A stretch of DNA of 13,290 nt from NCBI GenBank assembly GCA_026770575.1, contig MU657628.1, positions 11,986 through 25,275 on the forward strand, read 5' to 3'. The DNA is from Pelagophyceae sp. CCMP2097. Its lineage: Eukaryota > Sar > Pelagophyceae. Made by a program: the position numbers and the translations under genes. Positions 7,666 to 13,290 of the stretch are shown piece after piece. The notes under the pieces were generated by a model. That model had not been told where the DNA came from. It saw only the letters and a program-made list of their open reading frames with translations, and made no database searches. Within the stretch, counting starts at the first letter, position 1. Every line of letters starts with the position of its first letter.

Positions 7666-7708
7666 GCCGGGCTCGAACCGGCGACCTCGTGTAAAACCAT
7701 TTTTACAC
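7666..7708 (-). other. Second tRNA T-arm plus adjacent stem-loop
   Basis: GCCGG-TTCGAGC-CCGGC is a perfect 5-bp T-arm with B-box on the minus strand. Just 5' of it is an 8-bp hairpin, GTGTAAAA...TTTTACAC (7689-7708), placed like a long variable arm. No acceptor or anticodon stem can be completed, so it is a tRNA-derived sequence rather than a gene. Confidence 0.45.
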
Positions 7709-8070
7709 ACGCTGTTAGTAGACGCAGTAGACCTAATACCTTTGAGCACACGCAACGAACGCACTCGCAAGCGAGGGAACGAAAAGCCTCTCTGAAGGTG
7801 GGGGGGCCGCCCCCCCATGTCATCGTCGAAAAACCTCCCTCTAGCTAGGTCTCCTATATTTTTCGGTCGATAGGTTTGGCAGGACGTTCGCCCAAAAAAT
7901 CGCCAAAAACGGCGGATCTAATTTGGACTGAGAGGGGCGTAGCTGCGGCGGGGCGTCACCAGGGCGGTTCCCTGTGAGTGTACGATAGCTTTGGGAGCCT
8001 CTCTATTAGGAATTTGCGCCTCTTACGTTTTTTTCACGGTGGCAGTGACGGCCCAAAAAAGAGTGACTGA

Positions 8071-8104
8071 TGCCCCGCCGATCTGCAAATCAAAAAGGAG
8101 CCCG
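8071..8104 (-). repeat. Right 34-bp terminal inverted repeat
   Basis: Exact reverse complement of 2075-2108. On the OTU-sense strand it presents CTAAC, a pyrimidine tract and TTTGCAG just inside the insertion point. Confidence 0.95.
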
Positions 8105-8107
8105 TTA
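8105..8107. repeat. Target-site duplication TTA, right copy
   Basis: Matches TTA at 2072-2074 and lies at the junction with the OTU Cys-box half. Confidence 0.85.
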
Positions 8108-8636
8108 GCAAGACCGACAGCGCGTGGAAAAGGCACGATCCGTCGCCGGGCGCGGGCATCACCAGGGCCGTAAAGGAAATGTCTTTTGCGCCAGGCGTAC
8201 GCTTCGCCGCGGCCTCGCAGAGCGCGGCCGAATAACGTAAGTCGGCCTTCGACGGAAAGTCCTTGGCTGATAAGCCACCGGCGCCAGATAAGGTTGACGC
8301 CGCCGCCGCGCGCGCCACCGCCAGCAGGTGCTATGATTCACCTCCTGTGAAACCCGAAGGTTCCGCCAGTGAAGAAACTGCCGGCTCTCTGGTATAACCG
8401 AACGTGACCTCCTTCGGCAGAGCACTCGGCGCCGACGCCATCGAAACCAAAGCCTGCTCCTGTGAGCCCACCACCAGCGCGCCAACCGCCAGCGAGCCCG
8501 GCGCCTGCGCGCCAAGTGCTAAAGGCTTGGGCCCATCCAGCAGGAAGCCCTCTTGCGCGCCCGCCTTGCAGAGCGCCGACGAAGAACGCGCCGATAAAGG
8601 GCACGTCGAAAGGGCACGTCGCGGCGCGCTGCTTCA
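8108..8636 (-). pseudogene. OTU cysteine protease gene, N-terminal Cys-box half
   Basis: The frame in register with the 2071 half reads ALVMPAPGDGSCLFHALSVL and is then cut by the element. D-G-S-C-L-F-H-A-L is the canonical OTU box with the nucleophilic Cys. Upstream are helical residues (LRYSAALCEAAAKRTPGAKD), an Ala-rich stretch and a TAG at 8333-8331. Above that TAG the same frame stays protein-like up to a TGA at 8636-8634 (EGFLLDGPKPLALGAQAPGS, SALPKEVTFGYTREPAVSSL), giving an unstructured Ala/Pro/Ser-rich N-terminus. The TAG may be a nonsense mutation or lie in an intron. A further ATG (8719) opens another frame with a GTGAGC donor-like site after six codons, so the true start could be there; I cannot fix it. 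Confidence 0.75.
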
Positions 8637-8719
8637 GGCGCGGCACGTACCGAGCGAGAAGAACCAGGGGCCACCGCGCGCTGCCCCCCATTGGCGCTCA
8701 CCTCGCCGAAGAACACCAT

Positions 8720-8936
8720 GGCCAGCGGGCGCCTTCGTGCGACCTACGCGTCGCATCACTCTTGGATACGCACAAGCACCAACGGGTCACTTTTGATCCA
8801 CCCGGACTAAGGGAGGGCGGTGCGCACTGCTCTGGAACGCTGGCGGTCGTATAGCACGCTGGATCCACAGGCGAGGGGTCAACCGCGAACTTTTTTTCGA
8901 ATTTGGGCGAGGCTCGAAAACACGATAAGGCGAAGC
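8720..8936. other. No gene seen
   Basis: This stretch lies upstream of the OTU gene in its own sense and may include its promoter. No TATA box, repeat or RNA gene is clear. Confidence 0.4.
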
Positions 8937-9625
8937 TGGACCATCTGATTGACCCTGCAAACGAAGATGGCCATCTAATTGACTCTGCAAACCGCGGCAT
9001 TTTTTGGGAACCACTGATATGACCCTGTCAAAGTAGAACTTTAAGAAGAACCACCGAAATGAACGGCGATGCTTCGCCGGAATGTGCACAACCACCTACT
9101 GGGGGAACCCGCCACTTACCCAAAAGTCCATAAACCCTGGCCAAAAATCGAAGTACGAAAACAAAAAGCGGGAAACTCCCCCACTTAACCCCTCCCAGTT
9201 TGTGCACACCAATGTTCCGACTTCCCGCCGAAAATCGTAGATTCCGGGATCCATTTCAGCTGAAATGGGGCCAATAACCTTGATTTTCACATGAAAAAGA
9301 GCCAAATCTCTCGATTTTCACACGAAAGTGCTGGATTTAAATTATTGAGTGGCATTTTGAAAATATTGAAAAAATCCATAATTTTTTTGAAATATTTCCC
9401 GCCCGCAGAAACAGAACAGCGAAACCGAAAGTGGGTTTTCCCGCGAGGTGCAAACCGGGAAGTTGGCTGGGTCCCCCCCCCCCGTATGTGAAGGACGTAA
9501 AAAGGCAGAACCACCGATCTGCCCACAAAAAGTTTAAAACAATGGGAACCATCGATCTGCCTCGTAGTGTCAGGTAAATATTGAGGACCACCTATCTGAC
9601 CCAAGGAACCACCTATCTGGGGATA
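8937..9625. repeat. Scattered degenerate ~20-bp motif, eight copies
   Basis: A motif close to GGAACCACCTATCTGACCC recurs near 8938, 8965, 9007, 9049, 9509, 9543, 9583 and 9602. Core GACCA/AACCA is followed by T/GAT.TG and often by ACCC. Copies are in the same orientation, spaced irregularly and diverged. Confidence 0.55.
9251..9268. repeat. Perfect 18-bp palindrome
   Basis: CCATTTCAGCTGAAATGG has no spacer. Just downstream, GATTTTCACATGAAAAAGAG and GATTTTCACACGAAAGTGC (9282-9332) form a short tandem. Confidence 0.85.
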
Positions 9626-9729
9626 TCTCGTAGGAATTCCTAGAGCATTACAAGAGCGCGCCGGAGGCACACGGAGGACCCGACTTCGAGCGAAGGATAC
9701 AGACAAGTCCCATTGCAATGCCCACGTAA
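9269..9729. other. Non-coding, low-complexity stretch
   Basis: AT-rich, with a run of 11 C at 9473-9483 and part of the motif array. Open frames here have no protein character. Confidence 0.5.
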
Positions 9730-9943
9730 TAAATAATTAAAATTATTTAACTAATCGCTGAACCTTCAAATCCTCCTTTTTTTGTATTTCTTATTGAGCT
9801 ATCTCTTTTTTGTTTTTTTGCGGCCGACCAGATTCGAACCTGCGACCAAAAACTTCTTCTATGATGATTCCAATAAGGCTCCTGCTCGACCTCCACTCCC
9901 AATTTTAGCAATCGCATCAACCACCAATCGCTGAATCGGCCGA
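9730..9943 (-). mobile_element. tRNA-derived SINE-like repeat, copy 1
   Basis: On the minus strand it starts TCGGCCGATTCAGCGATTGG with an A-box-like segment. A B-box, GGTTCGAATCT (9840-9830), follows, and TGGTCGGCCGC can pair with the CGGCCGA at the start like an acceptor stem. Then come an A-rich run and a tail ending in TTAAATAATTTTAATTATTT. A tRNA-like head plus unrelated A-rich tail is the SINE plan. The ~120-base head is too long for a tRNA without an intron, and its T-stem has mismatches. Copy 2 lies in opposite orientation at 12917-13141 with only a few differences in the head. Confidence 0.65.
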
Positions 9944-10085
9944 ACAAAGCGGGAAAAAAATCAGCGGCCCGGCGACGCCGTTGTTTGCAGTTTTGACGCT
10001 GCCAGGGGACGCGTCTGGGTCCCCTTCACCCACCCCCAAATCATGGCGTCCGCGGAGGACCTCTGTGAGAAATTTAGCATAGGCA
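9944..10085. other. No gene seen
   Basis: Moderately GC-rich with no repeat partner found in this window. Confidence 0.4.
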
Positions 10086-10099
10086 GAGTCCGGACCGAC

Positions 10100-10276
10100 C
10101 ATCGGTTCTTTAAAAACCGCCGGTCAGATTAAGAACCGCCCCTGGAGCGGCATAATATCCAAATAAGGGATTTAATGGATTTTAATTGGGTCTTATAAAT
10201 GCCTTATTGAGATATTGAACGTCTTTTGTCGATTTTTTCGTCGGTTCTTAAATTGACCAGGTTCTTAAATTGACTT
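10100..10276. mobile_element. Small MITE-like palindromic unit
   Basis: GGTCAGATTAAGAACC at 10122-10137 is mirrored by GGTTCTTAAATTGACC at 10243-10258 (14 of 16). The right side carries this motif twice in tandem (10243-10274). Inside, AATATCCAAATAAGG (10154-10168) is mirrored by CCTTATTGAGATATT (10202-10216, 13 of 15). The layout is that of a short palindromic element; outer ends and target duplication are unclear. Confidence 0.5.
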
Positions 10277-10553
10277 TTACTCTACTGGACGACCCAGCCC
10301 ACGGCTGTATCAAATAAGGAAAATCGACATCCAGCAAATCCCAGATTTGAATTTATAGCGATCTATGTTGGCCTGCTGCCTCTTCGTGTGCGCGCTGACG
10401 GGGTCGGTTCAGGGAGCGATGACGAAGGCGCCATGCGCGCGCCGCGTCTCGCCTCCGTGCCGTTGAAAAGATCGGTCCGGGGCGTCCTACATGTCTCTGG
10501 AGACCAGCGGCCTTATTTTCAAATCTATAGGCGACGGGGAGGGTAAAATTGGT
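10277..10553. other. No gene seen
   Basis: Frames through this stretch are short and Arg/Ala/His-rich without domains. There is no RNA gene or strong repeat. Confidence 0.4.
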
Positions 10554-10634
10554 CGAATGCCCAGTCTTCTCGGGCGCTGGGAGGTGGCCATGGACCTCCT
10601 CGAGCCGCGCGATACTTAGAAGACTGGCCATTCG
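10554..10634. repeat. 17-bp inverted repeat with 47-base spacer
   Basis: CGAATGCCCAGTCTTCT (10554-10570) pairs with AGAAGACTGGCCATTCG (10618-10634) with one mismatch. Confidence 0.8.
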
Positions 10635-11147
10635 GACATTTTATCAAGAGACTCATCATTCCCGCGAGGGTGCTTTGTCTAAAAAGCCAATAAGTGCCTC
10701 TAGAGAGGCAAGAAAATGAACATGTGCGTTGCCAGCGCCATGCCACCGACTTCCAGAGCAGTTGCGAGCGCAATCATCCTAAAGCGCGTCCTAGAGGACG
10801 CCCCATCGTCCGTCATCAAATCGTCACATTATCTCAATAAGTACCCGAAAAGGAGTTTATTAATTTCTCAAAGGTACATTAAAGCCTGTGTTTTCGGCTT
10901 ATTTTGATCTGCTGATTACCGCTTGAAACACCCGTGAGCCACTTTGCCGGCTTTGACCCACCAAGGGAAAGTTTTTTGGCTTTCGTGGTTCCAAATTTCA
11001 GACCGGCAAAGTCACTAAAATTTTCGCGGTTTCTGAAAATTTGAGGTTAATAATTTAATATTTGATTAGCGGCGTTTAAAAATTTTCGACGTCACTTTCG
11101 TTTTACGTCGCCGTCGCGCAGCCGCCTGCTCAGTCGTCTTCGCAAGC
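10635..11147. other. AT-rich non-coding stretch with short palindromes
   Basis: Contains TGCCTCT-AG-AGAGGCA near 10694-10709, GCGTCCT-AG-AGGACGC near 10787-10802, and a CACTTTGCCGG/CCGGCAAAGT pair near 10941-11011. The last ~100 bases are AT-rich and precede the 11148 ORF, so they may contain its promoter. Confidence 0.5.
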
Positions 11148-11469
11148 ATGCCGCTCGCGACGCTCATCGTCTCGGTGAACGCGTCGACGCTGAAGCTGGG
11201 CGTCCTGCCGATGCTCGCAGCTGGCCTAGAGCACGCGCGCCTGATGGGCCCGGTGAAGCTCGCCGCAATCTGGGCGACAACGGGTATGATTGAGGCCTGG
11301 CGCCCCGACGTGCAGTCAAAAATTGCGGATGCACGCGCTTGGCGAGCTCTTCGACGGCCCGCGCATGGAGGACGCGCCGTACGACCAGGAGGCCGAGCCG
11401 GCTGACCTTGAGTGCGACCTTGAGTGCGACCTTGAGTGCGTCTCTCGCGACCCAGAAGACCCCGCCTAG
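11148..11469 (+). pseudogene. Small hypothetical protein with one frameshift
   Basis: ATG 11148 begins MPLATLIVSVNASTLKLGVL, continues through GLEHARLMGPVKLAAIWATT and runs to VQSK. There, five A's (11318-11322) throw the frame. With one A fewer the protein would continue through MHALGELFDGPRMEDAPYDQ and three tandem D-L-E-C repeats to a TAG at 11467-11469, about 105 residues in all. Third positions are G/C-rich on both sides of the break, which supports one original frame. The first half is hydrophobic/helical, the second acidic. Family unknown. The break may be true decay or a homopolymer sequencing error. Confidence 0.5.
11404..11439 (+). repeat. 12-bp tandem repeat, three units
   Basis: GACCTTGAGTGC occurs three times head to tail and would encode D-L-E-C each time in the downstream frame. 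Confidence 0.95.
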
Positions 11470-11577
11470 TCGGGGCGTTGCCAAAGTGCGTGGGCCATGA
11501 CCGGCAAAGTACAACGCCGACGAGGGGTGCTTCCAGCGGGCGGCAAACACGTGTTTCCTAACTTAGCCGCTTTTTTG

Positions 11578-11640
11578 AGGACCCGAAGGGTCCTTGCCGT
11601 TTAATCAACGTCAGTTTACGGCAAGGGCCCTTCGGGTCCT
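11578..11640. repeat. Long hairpin, 23-bp stem, 17-base loop
   Basis: AGGACCCGAAGGGTCCTTGC... at 11578-11600 pairs with 11618-11640 with only one non-Watson-Crick position (G-T). Each arm is itself nearly self-complementary (GGACCC-GAA-GGGTCC), so a cruciform or three-lobed fold is possible. A smaller hairpin, ATTACC-AAG-GGTAAT, follows at 11652-11666. It could act as a transcription end, a transposon terminus or a recombination site. Confidence 0.85.
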
Positions 11641-11773
11641 TTGATTTAAGGATTACCAAGGGTAATTTTGTCTGTCCGTCAAAGCTGTTTCAAAGCCTCT
11701 AAAAAGCGGATTTCGTTTGAGAAATTAAAAGGACTCAGAAAAAGGGTTGTTCTGGAACCACTCCCCCGGGCTT

Positions 11774-12285
11774 ATGCACCTCGCGCGCGCATGCCGCGTG
11801 CTGACCAACGACGAAATCGAGACGCTCTGCGGTCTGTGCGGGTCGGTGCCGCGGCGGCTGCGCCAGCTCGCCGCGAACCGCCAGATCAAGACGCACATGG
11901 CCGAATTCGAGGTGCCGCGGTTTGTGCGGTGCTGGCGCACCCTCGGGCTGTTTTGCTCAGACGCGTTCGAGATCATCCACGCTCTGATGAACCGCATGAA
12001 AATGCGATTCGCATGCACCCGCGACCGCCTACGTCTGGGGAAATGGTTGGAAACTCTGGACCGCCACAACGTTACAAACGGAGTCACGAGCGGTTTCCCG
12101 ACGCGCCTCAAAAGATACCCTAGGCGACCGCGTGAAGCGCGACAAGCTCATGTTCACGGCTCTCGGTCTTGAAGGAGAGCGCCAGCCTCATCGGCGGTAT
12201 CACGGCAGAAGCGAGACGCGGCAAGTATGCGAAAACGCCCAGGAAGGCCGACACGACCGCCGCGGTGGCCGCGGCCGCCGCCTGA
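11774..12285 (+). pseudogene. Degenerate transposase-like C-terminal fragment
   Basis: From ATG 11774 the frame reads HLARACRVLTNDEIETLCGL, later FVRCWRTLGLFCSDAFEIIH and NRMKMRFACTRDR. The 'tlGlF.sd.fE..H...N' pattern recalls the C-terminal part of transposase-like proteins common in algal and oomycete genomes, but this rests on memory of a motif. The frame ends at TGA 12170-12172. Likely continuation needs a shift near the A-run before 12113 (DTLGDRVKRDKLMFTALGLE) and another near 12180 (ASLIGGITAEARRGKYAKTP) to reach TGA at 12283-12285. Two shifts in one short gene argue for decay, or poor base calling. No catalytic core is present. Confidence 0.4.
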
Positions 12286-12491
12286 AGTTTACGTCTTAAG
12301 TACGCGCCTTATCTCATCATCAGACTGTCGAGGGGAAAAAGAGACCCGAGGTGCCCCACCGTGCCGGCGCTTCAAAGCTTTACAACCCCAAAATGCTTGG
12401 ACTCAAGTTGGAGAGACCCTTTCTTCCTATCTCGAGCGGGTTTTCTCATAGGAACTATTCTATAGATTTCTAGAAGCGCCTCGAAGATCAT
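12286..12491. other. No gene seen
   Basis: Short frames only; no RNA gene or repeat. Confidence 0.4.
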
Positions 12492-12604
12492 ACTCGTCAG
12501 CGCGCGAGTATACGGTGCACCCATTATAAGCAGTTATGCTCGTTATGCTCATAGCTACCATCCTGGCCTAGATGGGTGCACCTTATACTCCCGCGCTGAC
12601 GAGT
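12492..12604. mobile_element. Hairpin/MITE-like element with 33-bp arms
   Basis: ACTCGTCAGCGCGCGAGTAT... at 12492-12524 pairs with 12572-12604 at 31 of 33 positions. The 47-base loop holds a GTTATGCTC tandem. No clear target duplication. It may be a miniature element or a functional structure. Confidence 0.8.
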
Positions 12605-12828
12605 TACGGTGCAAAGGGTCAAAGTTGGAGGCGCATCTCACCAAGGAGACGCGCCCCTTGCAAATTTTTCTTACCAAACTATGCAATGCCTACGGACCCG
12701 CTCGATCCCGCGAGGGGCCTCCGATTCGCCTTGGGTGGGGCGCGTGCTGTAGCCGGAAAGTTGAGGACTTTTTCCGACTTTTTCTGAGAATCGCCAAAAA
12801 CGAAATCCACCTTTGAAACAGCTGTGCC

Positions 12829-12868
12829 GTCTGTCCTTCTGTCTGTCCTTCTGTCTGTCCGTCTGTCC
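12829..12868 (+). repeat. CTGTC-based microsatellite
   Basis: GTCTGTCCTTCT repeats about three times with slight variation, ending GTCTGTCC. Confidence 0.9.
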
Positions 12869-12916
12869 ACAGTTAAATCCGCGAGGTTCCACCTTTGGGA
12901 AGAAAAGGGCAGCAAC

Positions 12917-13141
12917 TCGGCCGATTCAGCGATTGGTGGTTGATGCGATTGCTAAAATTGGGAGTGGAGGTCGAGCAGGAGCCTCATTGGAATCATCATA
13001 GAAGAAGTTTTTGGTCACAGGTTCGAATCTGGTCGGCCGCAAAAAAAACAAAAAAAGAAATAGCTAAAAAAGAAATATAAAAAAATAACGATAAGGAGGA
13101 TTTGAAGGTTCAGCGATTAGTTAAATAATTTTAATTATTTA
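12917..13141 (+). mobile_element. tRNA-derived SINE-like repeat, copy 2
   Basis: Same element as the one at 9730-9943 but in plus orientation. B-box GGTTCGAATCT lies at 13020-13030, with acceptor-like TCGGCCG at both ends of the head, then an A-rich run and the TTAATTATTTA tail. The A-rich part is about 11 bases longer than in copy 1; elsewhere I count only a few substitutions. Both head and tail are shared, so each looks like a full-length insertion. Confidence 0.65.
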
Positions 13142-13151
13142 GGAAGTCCTT

Positions 13152-13185
13152 TCCCCTATTGGATTCAGGATCCCCTATTGGATTC
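13152..13185 (+). repeat. 19-bp-period direct repeat
   Basis: TCCCCTATTGGATTC occurs at 13152-13166 and again at 13171-13185. Further ATTGG motifs follow near 13233 and 13276. Confidence 0.85.
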
Positions 13186-13290
13186 CAACCTTCTTCTGAA
13201 CCTTTTCACACTTTTTAAGCTCTTGGATTGGTGCAAAAATGCTTTTTCTGAACAAATTGCATTTTCAAGCCCTCTCATTGGCCATTCCGA

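Larger units (their letters stand above)
7218..8070. other. Non-coding right arm of the element
   Basis: There is no convincing gene. It contains a TATATAAG at 7552-7559, two tRNA-like T-arms, a GTGTAAAA hairpin and a G7/C7 hairpin (T-G7-CCG-C7-A at 7799-7817). Confidence 0.6.
2075..8104. mobile_element. 6.03-kb TIR DNA transposon inserted in the OTU gene
   Basis: The element is bounded by perfect 34-bp inverted repeats beginning CGGGCTCCTTTTTGATTTGC and flanked by a TTA duplication. Host OTU coding sequence resumes in the same codon on the far side. A 3-bp TWA target duplication is characteristic of the PIF/Harbinger superfamily (IS3EU-type elements also use TAA). Inside I see a PHD-like zinc-finger ORF, MITE-like insertions, a secondary inverted-repeat unit at 4427-5571 and two convergent GC-rich ORFs at 5980-7032. 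No DDE transposase motif or SANT/MYB partner is visible, so superfamily assignment rests on ends and target only. It may be non-autonomous, degenerate or of an undescribed type. Confidence 0.85.
11683..12823. repeat. Imperfect inverted repeats flanking a coding remnant
   Basis: AGCTGTTTCAAAG (11683-11695), CGGATTTCGTTT and ACTCAGAAAAAG reappear in order and inverted at 12811-12823, about 12798-12808 and 12778-12788. The ~60-70 bp arms bracket 11746-12777, which holds the coding remnant and a hairpin. This suggests a ~1.14-kb degenerate TIR element. Confidence 0.5.

Noticed and set aside
7660..7760. A functional tRNA gene on the minus strand
   Set aside because: The T-arm is good, but no acceptor pairing or anticodon stem-loop could be drawn.
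2075..8104. An integrated polinton-like virus or virophage
   Set aside because: There is no capsid, packaging ATPase, polymerase or integrase signature, and the 3-bp target and short TIRs fit a DNA transposon better.
2075..8104. An introner-type element acting as an intron of the OTU gene
   Set aside because: In the gene sense the acceptor-like signal is at the entry side and the donor-like signal at the exit side, the reverse of what intron removal needs.
8937..9625. A CRISPR array
   Set aside because: The units are degenerate with irregular spacing, no uniform spacers and no cas genes, in a eukaryote-like context.
9730..9943. An intron-containing tRNA gene
   Set aside because: The T-stem has mismatches, no anticodon arm is clear, and the A-rich tail plus second copy fit a SINE better.

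Overview
The window looks like nuclear DNA of a GC-rich eukaryote, most plausibly a protist or microalga. Short GC-rich coding islands with strong G/C third-position bias sit in AT-richer non-coding DNA full of inverted repeats, MITE-like palindromes and tRNA-derived repeats, and there is no operon-like layout. Two protein types are eukaryotic in character: an OTU-type cysteine protease and a PHD-like zinc finger. I cannot name the species.

Layout. (1) Bases 1-2071 and 8108-8636, minus strand, are two halves of one OTU-protease gene. The half with the Cys box lies at 8108-8330. The half with the IEL motif and catalytic His box, followed by a Pro-rich linker and helical/coiled-coil tail, lies at 151-2071. 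The gene also carries in-frame stops, a frameshift and a 215-bp out-of-frame tandem duplication, so I read it as a decayed gene. (2) Bases 2075-8104 are a 6,030-bp inserted element with perfect 34-bp terminal inverted repeats, flanked by a 3-bp TTA duplication. Removing the element and one TTA joins the OTU halves in frame. It holds a PHD-like zinc-finger ORF, a 231-bp MITE with perfect 48-bp arms, a second partial MITE, a ~1.15-kb unit with its own inverted ends, and a convergent pair of GC-rich ORFs (plus 5980 to about 6740; minus 7032 to about 6735). No transposase catalytic core is recognisable. (3) Bases 8640-11100 are repeat-rich and essentially gene-poor: a scattered 20-bp motif array, palindromes and a tRNA-derived SINE-like repeat. 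(4) Bases 11148-12285 hold two small frameshifted plus-strand coding remnants separated by a striking long hairpin. (5) Bases 12492-13290 hold another hairpin element, a microsatellite and a second SINE-like copy in opposite orientation to the first.

Functionally this is a nested mobile-element landscape, not a working pathway. The best supported result is the precise insertion of a large TTA-targeting TIR element into an OTU-domain gene. Frameshifts in A-runs could be true decay or sequencing error; the sequence alone cannot tell.
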